The notes under the pieces: generated by a model
The model's database searches: none
What the model was told of the DNA's origin: nothing
What the model saw: the letters and a program-made list of their open reading frames with translations, nothing else
Part shown: piece by piece, positions 43,027 to 52,780 of the stretch
Position numbering within the stretch: the stretch's first letter is position 1
Layout: every line of letters starts with the position of its first letter
Made by a program: the position numbers and the translations under genes
NCBI GenBank assembly: GCA_963729275.1
Contig: CAVSNH010000004.1
Location: forward strand, 558,001-622,000
DNA: 64,000 bases
Origin: CAVSNH01 sp963729275
Lineage (GTDB): Bacteria > Actinomycetota > Acidimicrobiia > Acidimicrobiales > RAAP-2
Reading direction: 5' to 3'

Positions 43027-44276
43027 CGGCCGTCGCCTCCCCGATCACCGGCGGACGTCTCGTCGACCACTTCGAACATGGACTCGACGCGCCCATCTGT
43101 CTGACGTGGGAGCTGACCTACGCCTGCAACCTGGCCTGTGTGCATTGTTTGTCGAGCTCCGGGCGCCGTGACCGGCGCGAGCTGACCACCGACGAGTGCC
43201 GTGCCCTTGTCGACGAGTTCGCCCGCATGCAGATCTTCTACGTGAACGTCGGCGGCGGCGAGCCCACCATCCGCCCCGACTTCTGGGAGCTCGTCGACTA
43301 CGCCACGGACAACCGAGTGGGCGTGAAGTTCTCGACCAACGGATCCCGGATCACCGACGCCGTGGCCCGGCGCCTGGCCGGGAGCGATTACGTCGATGTC
43401 CAGCTGTCCCTCGACGGGGCCACCCCCGAAGTCAACGACGGGGTCCGCGGTGCCGGCTCCTTCGACGTGGTCATGACGGCCATGCGTCGGCTGCAAGATG
43501 CCGGATTCGCCGGCTTCAAGCTGTCGGTCGTGCTGACCCGTCACAACGCCGAACAGCTCGACGAGCTCAAGGCCCTGGCCGACGATGCGGACGCCCAGTT
43601 GCGCCTCACCCGCCTCCGGCCATCCGGCCGGGGGGCGGAGGTGTGGAGCGAGCTGCACCCAACGGCCGACCAGCAACGGGGCGTCTACGAGTGGCTGCTC
43701 CGTCATGGCGACGAGGTGCTCACTGGTGACTCCTTCTTTCACCTCGGTGCGTACGGGGAGGCGCTACCTGGGCTCAACCTGTGCGGCGCGGGACGGGTGG
43801 TCTGCCTGGTGGACCCCATCGGGGACGTCTACGCCTGCCCGTTCGCCATCCACGACGAGTTCTGGGCCGGCAACGTGCGTGCCCCCGGTGGGTTCGTGGG
43901 CGTCTGGCGTGAGTCGGCGTTGTTCACCCGGCTTCGCCAGCCCCAGAGCGCCGGCGCCTGCGCGTCGTGCGGACAGTTCGACGCCTGCCGGGGAGGCTGC
44001 ATGGCGGCCAAGTTCTTCACCGGCCTGCCGCTTGCCGGGCCCGACCCCGAGTGCGTCTTCGGCCACGGTGCCGCCGCCCTGGCCACTGCCGACGGCCAGG
44101 CCGCCCCCCGACCTGGGAGCGACCACTCGCGACCGGTCCGTCCCCACCCGCCTGCGGAGCCGGCGGCAGAGGCGGCCGCGGCGCCGGCCGCCGTGCGTTT
44201 CCTACCTCGCCGCGCCACTCGTCTGTGCGAGGAGCACCCGTTGGCCGGCGCGTCCGTCGGGCCACACTCTGCCTGA
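43023..44276 (+). CDS. mftC: Mycofactocin radical SAM maturase MftC
   Basis: 417 residues. Radical-SAM Cys35-x3-Cys39-x2-Cys42 (YACNLACVHC), GGGEPTIRPDFWEL as the SAM-binding GGE motif, and C-terminal SPASM cysteines in CGAGRVVCLVDPIGDVYACP and CASCGQFDACRGGC for two auxiliary Fe-S clusters. It oxidatively decarboxylates and cross-links the MftA C-terminal Tyr and Val (family knowledge). A tail of about 55 residues rich in Ala/Pro/Arg follows the last conserved cysteine and is longer than I would expect. Coupled to mftB by overlap. Confidence 0.96.
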   Translation: MTAVASPITGGRLVDHFEHGLDAPICLTWELTYACNLACVHCLSSSGRRDRRELTTDECRALVDEFARMQIFYVNVGGGEPTIRPDFWELVDYATDNRVGVKFSTNGSRITDAVARRLAGSDYVDVQLSLDGATPEVNDGVRGAGSFDVVMTAMRRLQDAGFAGFKLSVVLTRHNAEQLDELKALADDADAQLRLTRLRPSGRGAEVWSELHPTADQQRGVYEWLLRHGDEVLTGDSFFHLGAYGEALPGLNLCGAGRVVCLVDPIGDVYACPFAIHDEFWAGNVRAPGGFVGVWRESALFTRLRQPQSAGACASCGQFDACRGGCMAAKFFTGLPLAGPDPECVFGHGAAALATADGQAAPRPGSDHSRPVRPHPPAEPAAEAAAAPAAVRFLPRRATRLCEEHPLAGASVGPHSA

Positions 44277-44279
44277 TCC

Positions 44280-46256
44280 GTGCCGAGCCTCATCGAACCG
44301 CTCGACCTCGCCGGCCTCCGCGCCCCGTCGCGGCTCGTCTTCGGCCCCCACGTGACCAATCTCGGTCGAGGCCGCTCCCTGAGCGATCGGCACGTCGCCT
44401 ACTACCGGGCCCGAGCCGAGGGTGGGGCCGGCGTAGTGGTCACCGAAACGGCGTCCGTGCATTCCTCCGACTGGCCGTACGAGCGCGCCCCGCTGGCAGC
44501 CGAGTGTTGGGCGGGGTGGCAGCAGGTGGCCGACGCTTGCCGCCCATTCGCCACCACCATCCTCGCCGGGCTCGGCCATCGCGGCGCCCAGGGATCGTCG
44601 GCGTACTCCCAGGCCGCGCTCTGGGCGCCCTCGCCGGTGGCCGACGTCATCAACCGCGAGATGCCGACGGTCATGGAGGAGTCGGACATCGCCGACTTGG
44701 TCGAGGGCTTCCGGACAGCCGCTCGGGCAGCCGTGGGCTCGGGCCTCGACGGCGTCGAGATCGATGCCGGTGCGACCTCCGTCCTCCGTCAATTTCACTC
44801 CGGGCTCACCAATCAGCGGACCGACGCCTATGGCACCGACCGTCTGCGACTCACACGCGAAGTGCTCGGCGCGGTGCGCTCAGCCATCGGTAGCGGACGA
44901 GTGCTCGCCCTCCGGTTGAGCTGCGACGAGCTGGCCCCGTGGGCCGGGGTGACCCCCGAGGAGGCCGCCGGGCACGTCGACGCCCTGGCCGAGGCGGTCG
45001 ACCTGCTCGTCGTGGTCCGCGGCGGCCCCTTCTCCCGCTCGGCCTACCGCCCGGACGCCCACACGCCGGCCAACTTCAACCGCGACCTATGCCGGGCCAT
45101 GCGCGAAGCGGTCGCCGGCCGGGCCTCCGTCGTCCTGCAGGGAAGCGTGGTCGACCCCGTCGATGCCCAACGAGCCCTCGACGAGGGCGTGGCCGACGCC
45201 GTCGAGATGACCCGGGCACAGATCGCCGACCCGAGCCTCCTGGCCAAGGTGCGTTCCAACGACTCGAACCGAGTTAGGCCCTGCATCCTCTGCAACCAGG
45301 CCTGCCAGGTCGACGACGTACGCAACCCGCTGGTCAGCTGTGTCGGCGAGCCCCGGAGCGGGCACGAGACCGAGGACGAGGACGTCGACGACCCGTCCCA
45401 CGAGCGAATCGACCTGTCTGCCGTGGTGGTGGGCGCGGGGGTGGCCGGGCTCGAGTGCGCTCGGGTGCTCGCCTCCCGCGGGGGGCGAGTGCAGGTCGTC
45501 GACGGCTCGGACCGGCCCGGCGGCATGTGCACCCGGGCCGCCGTTGGAGTTGGGCGCGAACGGCTGGCCGCGCTCACCGATTGGCTGGTCGCCGAGTGCC
45601 GGGTCCTCGGTGTGAGCCTCGATCTCGGCCGCCAGGCCACGGTCGAGCTGTTGGACGAGGTCACCGGAGCCGGTGGCACAGTCGTCCTCGCCACCGGGTC
45701 GCGGCCAGCACCCGTCTCCTTCGCCATCGACGGGAGCTGCCCGGTCATCGACGCCGCCGAGCTGTTGTCACGGGGAACAGGGGCCCTGGCCCACGGATCG
45801 ATCCTGGTTCACGACCCGGTCGGTGGCCCAGTGGGGGTGGGCGTGGCCGAATGGCTGGCGGCCGCCGGGTTCGAAGTCGACGTGGTCGCTCCCGACCCGG
45901 TCGCAGGAACGCTCCTGTCTCGAACCGGCGACTTGGCCGACGCCAACGTCCGTCTCGAGCGGGCCGGCGTCCGGCGGCGCCTTCGGTCACACCTGGTGGC
46001 GATCCAGGACGCGACGGCCATCATCGAGGACGTGTGGACGGGTGCGCGCACACAGCTGCCATGCGCCGGCGTCGTCGACTGCGGGCACCGGCTGCCCGAG
46101 GACGAGCTGGCACGACGTCGCCCTGCGTTGCCTCGGGCCGGCGACTGCGTCGCCCCGCGCACCGTGCTCGAGGCAGTGCTCGAGGGTCGGCGGCGAGCAC
46201 TCGAGGCCACATCCGGCACCGGCGGCGTGCCCAATGTGCTGTGGCTCGTCGGATGA
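44280..46256 (+). CDS. Mycofactocin-system FadH/OYE family oxidoreductase 1
   Basis: 658-residue fusion of an Old Yellow Enzyme FMN barrel (1 to about 330), a 4Fe-4S site with Cys335-x2-338-x3-342-x11-354 (CILCNQAC, then SCVGEP) and a C-terminal dinucleotide-binding domain (VVVGAGVAGLECARVLAS), the layout of 2,4-dienoyl-CoA reductase FadH. The active-site region is altered: GLGHRGAQGSS replaces the usual Q-x-N/H-H-x-G-Q pattern, and DAGATSVLRQFHSG lacks the conserved His of the H-x-x-Y-L region. Start GTG 44280 is 3 bp after mftC. The next SDR gene overlaps by ATGA. Confidence 0.88.
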   Translation: MPSLIEPLDLAGLRAPSRLVFGPHVTNLGRGRSLSDRHVAYYRARAEGGAGVVVTETASVHSSDWPYERAPLAAECWAGWQQVADACRPFATTILAGLGHRGAQGSSAYSQAALWAPSPVADVINREMPTVMEESDIADLVEGFRTAARAAVGSGLDGVEIDAGATSVLRQFHSGLTNQRTDAYGTDRLRLTREVLGAVRSAIGSGRVLALRLSCDELAPWAGVTPEEAAGHVDALAEAVDLLVVVRGGPFSRSAYRPDAHTPANFNRDLCRAMREAVAGRASVVLQGSVVDPVDAQRALDEGVADAVEMTRAQIADPSLLAKVRSNDSNRVRPCILCNQACQVDDVRNPLVSCVGEPRSGHETEDEDVDDPSHERIDLSAVVVGAGVAGLECARVLASRGGRVQVVDGSDRPGGMCTRAAVGVGRERLAALTDWLVAECRVLGVSLDLGRQATVELLDEVTGAGGTVVLATGSRPAPVSFAIDGSCPVIDAAELLSRGTGALAHGSILVHDPVGGPVGVGVAEWLAAAGFEVDVVAPDPVAGTLLSRTGDLADANVRLERAGVRRRLRSHLVAIQDATAIIEDVWTGARTQLPCAGVVDCGHRLPEDELARRRPALPRAGDCVAPRTVLEAVLEGRRRALEATSGTGGVPNVLWLVG

Positions 46257-47065
46257 CCGGGCTCCGCCTCGACGGCAAGGTTGCGCTGGTCACCGGAGCC
46301 GCCCGCGGCCAGGGACGGAGCCATGCCGTCCGGCTGGCCGAAGAGGGCGCCGACGTCATCGGCCTCGACATCTGTCACGATCTGAGCGAGCTCGACTACC
46401 CACTGGCCTCGACCGCCGATCTGGCGGCCACGTCCGACCTGGTCGTGCAAACGGGTCGGCGCATGATCACCTCCGTCGTCGACGTGCGCGACCTCGGTGC
46501 ACTGCGCCATGCGGTGGACGACGGCGTCGAACAGCTGGGCCGCCTGGACGTGGTCGTGGCCAACGCCGGTGTGTGCGCCGTGCGCAAGTGGGAGGAGATC
46601 GATCCCGAGCTCTGGGACGTCATCATCGGCACCAACCTGACCGGCGTCTGGAACACGTGCGCGGCCGCCCTCCCCCATCTGGTGGCCGGAGGGGGCGGGT
46701 CGCTCATCCTGGTGAGCTCGGCCGCCGGCCTCAAGGGACAGCCGTTCTTTGCGCCCTACGCCGCGGCCAAGCACGGACTGGTCGGCCTCATGCGGTCACT
46801 GGCCAACGAGCTGGCCACGCGTGGCGTACGGGTCAACTCTGTGCACCCCACCGGAGTGGACACGCCGATGCTCGCTGGGCTGTCCGGCATCGGAGCGCGC
46901 ATCGCCGAGCGCCCGGAGCTCGGTCCGCTGTTCCGCAACGCGCTGCCCCTCGAGGTGATCGACCCGGTGGATGTGAGTCACGCCGTCATGTACCTGGCCT
47001 CGGACGACTCTCGAGCGGTCACCGGTCACACCCTGGCCGTCGACGCCGGAATCTCGGCCCGGTGA
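46253..47065 (+). CDS. Mycofactocin-coupled SDR family oxidoreductase
   Basis: 270-residue short-chain dehydrogenase. Cofactor motif TGAARGQGRSHA (14-25), VVANAGVCAV, catalytic Ser in LVSSAAG and Tyr169-x3-Lys173 (YAAAK). GQGRSHAV with the long insert after the second strand (DLSELDYPLASTADLA) is the hallmark of the mycofactocin-coupled subfamily, which keeps NAD(P) bound and needs mycofactocin to turn over (family knowledge). Translationally coupled to the preceding OYE-type gene. Confidence 0.93.
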   Translation: MTGLRLDGKVALVTGAARGQGRSHAVRLAEEGADVIGLDICHDLSELDYPLASTADLAATSDLVVQTGRRMITSVVDVRDLGALRHAVDDGVEQLGRLDVVVANAGVCAVRKWEEIDPELWDVIIGTNLTGVWNTCAAALPHLVAGGGGSLILVSSAAGLKGQPFFAPYAAAKHGLVGLMRSLANELATRGVRVNSVHPTGVDTPMLAGLSGIGARIAERPELGPLFRNALPLEVIDPVDVSHAVMYLASDDSRAVTGHTLAVDAGISAR

Positions 47066-47102
47066 GCGACGCGGCCGAGGACGTGGACGGGAACTCACCG
47101 AC

Positions 47103-49079
47103 ATGAGCAGCGCCACTCGCTACCGCCACCTCTTCACCCCGCTACGGCTGGGCCCGGTCACGGTGTCCAACCGCATCGTCTTCGCCGCCCATCTCACCAA
47201 CTACGCGGCCGACGGGCTACCGACCGAGCAGCACGCCGCCTACTACGGAGCGCGTGCGGCGGGCGGCACCGGCCTCATCATCACCGAGGAGCACTCGACC
47301 CACCCGACCGACTGGCCCTACGAGAAGCTCATCCACGGCTTCAATCCGGAGGTGCTCAGCGGCTACCGACGCATCACCGACGCCGTGCACGCGCACGGAG
47401 TGCCCGTCTTCGCCCAGATCAACCACAACGGCGGCCAGGCATCGGGGATGTACTCGCGGCTGCCGGTGTGGGCGCCGAGCCCGGTCGCCGACCCGCTCTT
47501 TCGAGAGGTACCCAAAGCCGTCGACCACCATGAGATCGCCGCCATCGTCGAGGGATATGCCACCGTGGCCGAGCGCTGCGTGACCGGCGGCTTCGACGGC
47601 ATCGAGCTGCAGTGCTCGCATTCCTCGATCGTCCGAGGCTTCCTGTCGCCAGCCACCAACCACCGCGACGACGAGTACGGGGGCACGCTCGGCGGCCGAG
47701 CCCGGCTGCTCGGCGAGATCATCGACGCCGTCCGCCAGGCCATCGGCCCCGGGCGCGCCCTAGGGGTGCGGCTCTGTGGGGACGAGCTCATCGACGGTGG
47801 CACCACACTGTCGGACGCCGTCCAGGTGGCTCGCATGGTCGAGGAGAGTGGCAAGGTCGACTACATCAACACCTCGATCGGCGTGGCCACGGCCACCCTC
47901 TTCATGATCGAGGCAAGCATGCAGGTCCCGCCGGGCTACTCCCTCTACATCCCGAGCGCCATCCGGGCCGCCGTCGGACTGCCCGTTGTCGGGGTTGGTC
48001 GGTTCAAGGACCCGGTGCAGGCCGACCGAGCCCTCCGCGACGGTTACTGCGACCTTGTCGGGGTCGTCCGTGGCCAGATCGCCGACGCCGACTTCGCGGC
48101 CAAGGCCAGGGCCGGGCACGCCCTCGACATCCGCACGTGCCTTTCCTGCAACCAGGAGTGCGTCGGGCGCATGGGGCTCAACCGGTGGCTCGGTTGCATC
48201 GAAAACCCGCTCACGGGTCGGGAGGCCGCGTCGCGCCCGGCGTCCGCCCACCCAACGACGACCAAGAAGGTGGTGGTGGCGGGCGGAGGGCCCGGGGGGC
48301 TCCAGGCAGCCGTCTCGGCAGCCGAGCTCGGCCACCGGGTGGTCCTCTTCGAGCGGCTCGACCGCCTCGGTGGGCAGGCGGCGGTGGCCGCCGCCGTGCC
48401 CAGCCGGGCCGAGTTCTTCGACATCGCCCGCAACCTCATCGCCGCCACTCGGCGTCTCGGCGTCGACGTGCGCACCGGTTGCCCGGCCGACGCGGAAACG
48501 GTGCGGTCGGAGGACCCCGACGCGGTGGTGGTGGCCACGGGCGCCAGGCCAGCCTCGCCGTGGTGGTCTGACGGACAGTCGCGGGTGGTGGACGTGCGGG
48601 ACGTGCTCGAGGCCCGGGCCCATCCGACCGGCACTGTGGTCGTCGTCGACGAGCTCGGCTTCCACCAGGCCACGTCGGTGGCCGAGCTTCTGGCCGACCG
48701 GGGAGCGGTGGTCGAGATCGCCACCAACGGCATGGTGGTGGGCCAGGATCTCGGGATCACCCTCGACCTCGAGACGTGGAACATGAAGGCTCACGCCAAG
48801 GGCATCGTCCAGTCCGTCGACCTCGTGCCCATGGGCGTTCGTGCCGCCGATGACGACAGTGGCCGGCTGGTGCTCACCTTGCAGCACCACCCGACCGGCC
48901 GCGACGAGGAACGGGTCTGTGACTGGGTGGTGTGCGCCTTGCACCAGCAGCCCGACGACCAGCTGTGGCGCGACCTGCGGTCCGCTCCCTTCCCCGTCCA
49001 TCGGGTGGGTGACTGCCTCGCCCCCCGTCGCGCCCACGCCGCCGTCATCGAGGGTCATCGAGTGGCGGCGGGATTGTGA
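47103..49079 (+). CDS. Mycofactocin-system FadH/OYE family oxidoreductase 2
   Basis: 658-residue FadH-like flavoprotein: OYE barrel with QINHNGGQASG and CSHSSIVRGFLSPATNHRDD, 4Fe-4S site Cys346-x2-349-x3-353-x11-365 (TCLSCNQEC, GCIENP), then a FAD/NAD domain (VVVAGGGPGGLQAAV). Unlike its neighbour at 44280, the FMN-barrel motifs are intact, so it is likely the catalytically competent partner. It overlaps the ETF alpha gene. Together the two may replace MftD, which is missing here (inference). Confidence 0.92.
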   Translation: MSSATRYRHLFTPLRLGPVTVSNRIVFAAHLTNYAADGLPTEQHAAYYGARAAGGTGLIITEEHSTHPTDWPYEKLIHGFNPEVLSGYRRITDAVHAHGVPVFAQINHNGGQASGMYSRLPVWAPSPVADPLFREVPKAVDHHEIAAIVEGYATVAERCVTGGFDGIELQCSHSSIVRGFLSPATNHRDDEYGGTLGGRARLLGEIIDAVRQAIGPGRALGVRLCGDELIDGGTTLSDAVQVARMVEESGKVDYINTSIGVATATLFMIEASMQVPPGYSLYIPSAIRAAVGLPVVGVGRFKDPVQADRALRDGYCDLVGVVRGQIADADFAAKARAGHALDIRTCLSCNQECVGRMGLNRWLGCIENPLTGREAASRPASAHPTTTKKVVVAGGGPGGLQAAVSAAELGHRVVLFERLDRLGGQAAVAAAVPSRAEFFDIARNLIAATRRLGVDVRTGCPADAETVRSEDPDAVVVATGARPASPWWSDGQSRVVDVRDVLEARAHPTGTVVVVDELGFHQATSVAELLADRGAVVEIATNGMVVGQDLGITLDLETWNMKAHAKGIVQSVDLVPMGVRAADDDSGRLVLTLQHHPTGRDEERVCDWVVCALHQQPDDQLWRDLRSAPFPVHRVGDCLAPRRAHAAVIEGHRVAAGL

Positions 49080-50119
49080 CCGAGTCGGTGACCGGGTCGG
49101 TGGCGGCGGCGGTGATCGTGGTCCGGCGCGGCCGTCTGCCGACCGGAGCCGACGAGGCCGCCGAAGCGGCCGGTGGCGCCGTCGTCGTGGTCGGCTCGGG
49201 CACCCGCGAAGGAGCCGCAGCCATAGGCTCGGCCCGCCACCTCCGAGTGTGGGAGACGGGAGAGGGCTTCGCCCCCGGCGCCCTCGCCGCCGGGCTCGCC
49301 CCGGCGCTCGTGGACTTCCCCCTCGTGATCCTCCCGGCATCGGCCGACGGTCGGGACCTCGCCCCCCGGCTGGCCGCCATGATGGACCGGCCCCTTTTGG
49401 CCGGCGCCGAGTGCGTCGCGCTGTCCCGAGGCGACGACGGGCGGCTGCAGGTGGAGGCAGCCGTCGCCCGCCTCGACGACCGCATCCTCGTCGACGTCAC
49501 CGTCGAGGGCCCTGCGGTGGCCACGCTCATCCCTCACCGTCGTGACGGCAGCGAGCCCGATGCCGGCCGGGCCACGATCGAGCCACTGCATGCCGACGGG
49601 GGAAGCGGCGACAACCCTCCGACGTCGACGGTCGCCGATCCTGAGGTGGAGGCCGTGCTCGAGCCCGATCTCGCCACCCTCGACCTGGCTGACGCCCGAG
49701 TGGTGGTCGCAGGTGGGGCCGGCCTGGTCCACGGCCGCGACGAGACCGAAGCCCGGGCCACCTTCGCGCTGCTCGGCCGGGTGGCCAACGCCCTCGGCGG
49801 GGCGGCCGGTGCCACCCGGGTGGCCACCGACGCCGGGTGGATCAGCTACGACCGACAGATCGGCACCACCGGGGTGGCGGTCGACCCCGATCTGTATGTC
49901 GCCTTCGGGATCTCGGGGGCGGCTCAGCACATCGGCGGCCTCGGCTCACCGCGCCACGTGGTCAGCGTCAATGTCGACGGATCGTGTCCGATGACGGCCA
50001 TGGCCGACCTCGGCCTCGTGACCGACGCTCGCTCGCTCCTGGTCGAACTGGGCCGTCGCCTCGGCGTCGAGCCGGAGCCGGAGCCGGAGCACGAGCCGGA
50101 GCCGGAGCCGGTCGGGTGA
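49076..50119 (+). CDS. Electron transfer flavoprotein alpha subunit (FixB-like, mycofactocin-associated)
   Basis: 347 residues. The C-terminal FAD domain is clear: VVVAGGAGLVHGRDE, then DRQIGTTGVAVDPDLYVAFG and ISGAAQHIGGLGS, and SVNVDGSCPMTAMADLGLV. The N-terminal half is much diverged. The tail ends in repeated Glu-Pro pairs. It accepts electrons from flavin dehydrogenases together with the beta subunit at 51809. The GTG start overlaps the preceding gene and the stop overlaps the FixC-like start (GTGA). Confidence 0.9.
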   Translation: MTESVTGSVAAAVIVVRRGRLPTGADEAAEAAGGAVVVVGSGTREGAAAIGSARHLRVWETGEGFAPGALAAGLAPALVDFPLVILPASADGRDLAPRLAAMMDRPLLAGAECVALSRGDDGRLQVEAAVARLDDRILVDVTVEGPAVATLIPHRRDGSEPDAGRATIEPLHADGGSGDNPPTSTVADPEVEAVLEPDLATLDLADARVVVAGGAGLVHGRDETEARATFALLGRVANALGGAAGATRVATDAGWISYDRQIGTTGVAVDPDLYVAFGISGAAQHIGGLGSPRHVVSVNVDGSCPMTAMADLGLVTDARSLLVELGRRLGVEPEPEPEHEPEPEPVG

Positions 50120-51435
50120 GCCAGACCTGGCGCGCTGGCGCCGAGTGCGACGTCGTGGTGGTGGGCGCCGGACCGGCGGGCTCGGCCGCAGCCCTGGCCC
50201 TGGCCCGCGCCGGGCGGTCGGTGGTGGTCGTCGAGCGCGGTCCCTTCCCCGGATCGAAGAACGTCTATGGCGGCGTCGTCTACGGCCGCGTGCTCGACGA
50301 GATCGTCCCCTCGTGGTGGGAGTCGGCGCCCGTCGAGCGGTGGGTGGTGCGCCGGTCGACCATGGTCATCAGCGGGCTCCAGTCCCTGACCGTCGACTAC
50401 CGGTCACCGGCGTGGGGAAGCGAGCCGTACAACGGCATGACCACGTTGCGGGCCCGCTTCGATGCGTGGCTGGCCCAGCTCGCCGTCGATGCCGGGGCCC
50501 GACTGCTGACCTCGACGGTGGCCACTGGCCTCCGGCGCGACAGCGGCGGCCGCATCGCCGGCGTCCGCACCGATCGGGGCGGGGACATCTCCGCCCGCCT
50601 GGTCATCGCCTGCGACGGGGTGAACTCGTTGTTGGCCAAAGAGGCGGGCCTTCTGTCCTCTGCGGAGGCCGGTCACTACACGCTCGGGGTGAAGGAGGTC
50701 CTCTCCCTCGAACCCCGTTCGATCGACGAGCGCTTCGGCGTCGGACCACGCGAGGGTGTCGACATCGAGATCCTCGGTGCCACCGGTGACATCGCCGGGG
50801 GCGGCTTCCTCTACACGAACGCTGACTCAGTGAGCGTGGGAGTCGTGGTGTCCCTTCCCTCCCTGGCCGCGTCGGGCCGGCGACCCGAGGAGCTCATCGC
50901 CGACCTCAAGGCCCACCCGGCGATCGCCCCCTTGGTGCGCGACGGGCGGCTCCGCGAGTACGCCGCCCACCTGATTCCCGAGGGCGGCTACGACGCCATG
51001 CCGCGACTGGTAACGGACGGGATGATGGTGGCCGGCGACGCCGCCGGCATGACACTGGCCGCCGGGATCTGGCTCGAGGGTGTCAACTTCGCCATCGGCT
51101 CTGGTGACGCCGCCGGCCGAGCGGCCGCCGCCGCCTTGGACGCCGGGGACACGACGGCGGCCGGCCTCGACTCGTACCGGTCCGACCTCGAATCCAGCTT
51201 TGTGCTGAGCGATCACAAGCGGCTGCGGCGAGCGCCGGGCCTCGTCCTCTCGGAGCGGTTCCAGCGCCAGTACCCGGCCCTCCTCTGCGAGCTGGCCGAC
51301 GGCCTCTTCACCGTGTCCAATCCCGAGCCCAAGCCGGGCATCCTCCGGTTGGCCCGCCAGGCCGCCCGCCACCAGGGGGTTCGACTGCGCCACCTGGTCA
51401 CCGACGGTGTGCGCATGGCCCGGACGTTCGGATGA
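50116..51435 (+). CDS. FixC-like FAD-dependent oxidoreductase (ETF:quinone reductase-like)
   Basis: 439 residues. FAD-binding CDVVVVGAGPAGSAAALALA at the N-terminus, KNVYGGVVYGRVLDE typical of FixC, LVIACDGVNSLLAKEAGL, and the second FAD motif MMVAGDAAGMTLAAGIWLEG. Passes electrons from ETF via FixX to quinone (family knowledge). GTG 50116 overlaps the ETF alpha stop; the 3' end overlaps the fixX-like start by ATGA. Confidence 0.92.
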   Translation: MSQTWRAGAECDVVVVGAGPAGSAAALALARAGRSVVVVERGPFPGSKNVYGGVVYGRVLDEIVPSWWESAPVERWVVRRSTMVISGLQSLTVDYRSPAWGSEPYNGMTTLRARFDAWLAQLAVDAGARLLTSTVATGLRRDSGGRIAGVRTDRGGDISARLVIACDGVNSLLAKEAGLLSSAEAGHYTLGVKEVLSLEPRSIDERFGVGPREGVDIEILGATGDIAGGGFLYTNADSVSVGVVVSLPSLAASGRRPEELIADLKAHPAIAPLVRDGRLREYAAHLIPEGGYDAMPRLVTDGMMVAGDAAGMTLAAGIWLEGVNFAIGSGDAAGRAAAAALDAGDTTAAGLDSYRSDLESSFVLSDHKRLRRAPGLVLSERFQRQYPALLCELADGLFTVSNPEPKPGILRLARQAARHQGVRLRHLVTDGVRMARTFG

Positions 51436-51812
51436 ACCGCCCCGAGCCACGCCGGCACCGCCGGACCGCGCACGGCGAGGGGCGGGCGACCGAGCCGAGG
51501 GCACCCGTGGCCGACGAGCCCTCCTCGTGGCGGGGCATCTCCTTCGAAGAGCGCATGGCCACCGTCGACTTTCGCGTCGGGGCCCGGGCCCACATCACCG
51601 TGGACTCCGATGTCTGCCGTTCGTGCACGACCCGGGCGTGTGTGAGCGCCTGTCCCGCCAACCTGTTCGCCCCGACGGCTGAAGGCGGGATCCTCTTCAA
51701 TTACGAGGAGTGCTTCGAGTGCGGCACCTGTTACCTCGTGTGCAACGAAGAAGGCGCCATCACCTGGACCTATCCCGACGGCGGCTTCGGCGTCGTCTTC
51801 CACGACGGATGA
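51432..51812 (+). CDS. FixX-like ferredoxin
   Basis: 126 residues with an N-terminal basic extension of about 45 residues. Cys motifs CRSCTTRACVSACP and CFECGTCYLVC bind the Fe-S cluster(s). It partners the FixC-like flavoprotein, as in fixABCX. Coupled at both ends by ATGA overlaps. Confidence 0.92.
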   Translation: MNRPEPRRHRRTAHGEGRATEPRAPVADEPSSWRGISFEERMATVDFRVGARAHITVDSDVCRSCTTRACVSACPANLFAPTAEGGILFNYEECFECGTCYLVCNEEGAITWTYPDGGFGVVFHDG

Positions 51813-52780
51813 CCCGCCCCCCCGAGAGCGCCGGAGCCGTGGTGGCCTGCCTGCGGGTGTGCGACCTGCACCCCGAGGTCGATCCCCTAACCGGCGCGGT
51901 GCGCACCGAGGTCGCCGGCCTCGGGCTCTCGCATGCCGATGCCGCCGCTCTCGAGCACACCCTCCGGGCCGCCGAGACCTGGGCGGTGCCGGCCGCGGCA
52001 GTGACGGCCGGACCTGCCGAGGTGGATCCTGTGCTGCGTGACGTCGCCGGACTCGGCGTCTCGGTGCTGCGGATCGAGCCGATCGGATCAGCCGATGGGG
52101 ACGACGGGGACGAGTTGGCCGGCGACGAGCGCCGTCTGGCCCGGCAGGTGGCCGAGGCCATCGTCCATGCCTTCGGTCGCCCCCGCCTGGTCGTCTGCGG
52201 GGACCGGTCGGCCGACCGCGGGACCGGTGCGTTCCCCGGTTTTTTGGCCCACGAGCTCGGGGCCGCCCAGGCCCTCGGGCTCGTGACCCTCACGCCCACT
52301 GGTCCGGGCACCGGCGCCGCCGGAGGCGGCCCAGTGACGCGAGAGGGAGTGGCGGCCGAGCGCCGCCTCGACGCCGGCTGGCGCGAACGGCTGTTCGTCC
52401 CGTTGCCCGCCGTCTGCTCGGTAGAAGGCGCCGGTGTGCAGTTGCGGCGCGCCGGGCTCGAGGCCGCCCTGGCTGCCGCGGCGTTGTCGGTCCGGGTGTC
52501 CCGCGGTCCCGGCCTGTCCGAGGCGGTCGATAGCCCCCGTGTCCGCGTCGGTGCGCCACGCCCGTTTTCGCCGCGTCCGCGCATCGTCGCAGCGCCGGCC
52601 GCGGCCGACCCCCGCGTGCGAGTGCTCGACCTGTGCGGGGTACTCGAGGACCGTGATCCGCCCGTCGTCCTCGGCCCGATGGACACCGGGGCGGCCGCCG
52701 ATGAGCTCCTCGCCTTCCTCGACCGGCACGGCTACCTCGAAGCAGTGCAGTCGGGCGCTGCCCCGGTGACGACCGGATGA
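51809..52780 (+). CDS. Electron transfer flavoprotein beta subunit (FixA-like, mycofactocin-associated)
   Basis: 323 residues, diverged ETF beta. ADAAALEHTLRAAETWAVPA, then RLVVCGDRSADRGTGAFPGFLAHELGAAQALGLVT corresponds to the CGxQxxDxxxGQVGPxLAExLG signature of ETF beta. The central and C-terminal parts are Ala/Gly/Pro-rich and little conserved. Partner of the alpha subunit at 49076, but separated from it by the FixC and FixX genes, an unusual order. Confidence 0.85.
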   Translation: MTRPPESAGAVVACLRVCDLHPEVDPLTGAVRTEVAGLGLSHADAAALEHTLRAAETWAVPAAAVTAGPAEVDPVLRDVAGLGVSVLRIEPIGSADGDDGDELAGDERRLARQVAEAIVHAFGRPRLVVCGDRSADRGTGAFPGFLAHELGAAQALGLVTLTPTGPGTGAAGGGPVTREGVAAERRLDAGWRERLFVPLPAVCSVEGAGVQLRRAGLEAALAAAALSVRVSRGPGLSEAVDSPRVRVGAPRPFSPRPRIVAAPAAADPRVRVLDLCGVLEDRDPPVVLGPMDTGAAADELLAFLDRHGYLEAVQSGAAPVTTG

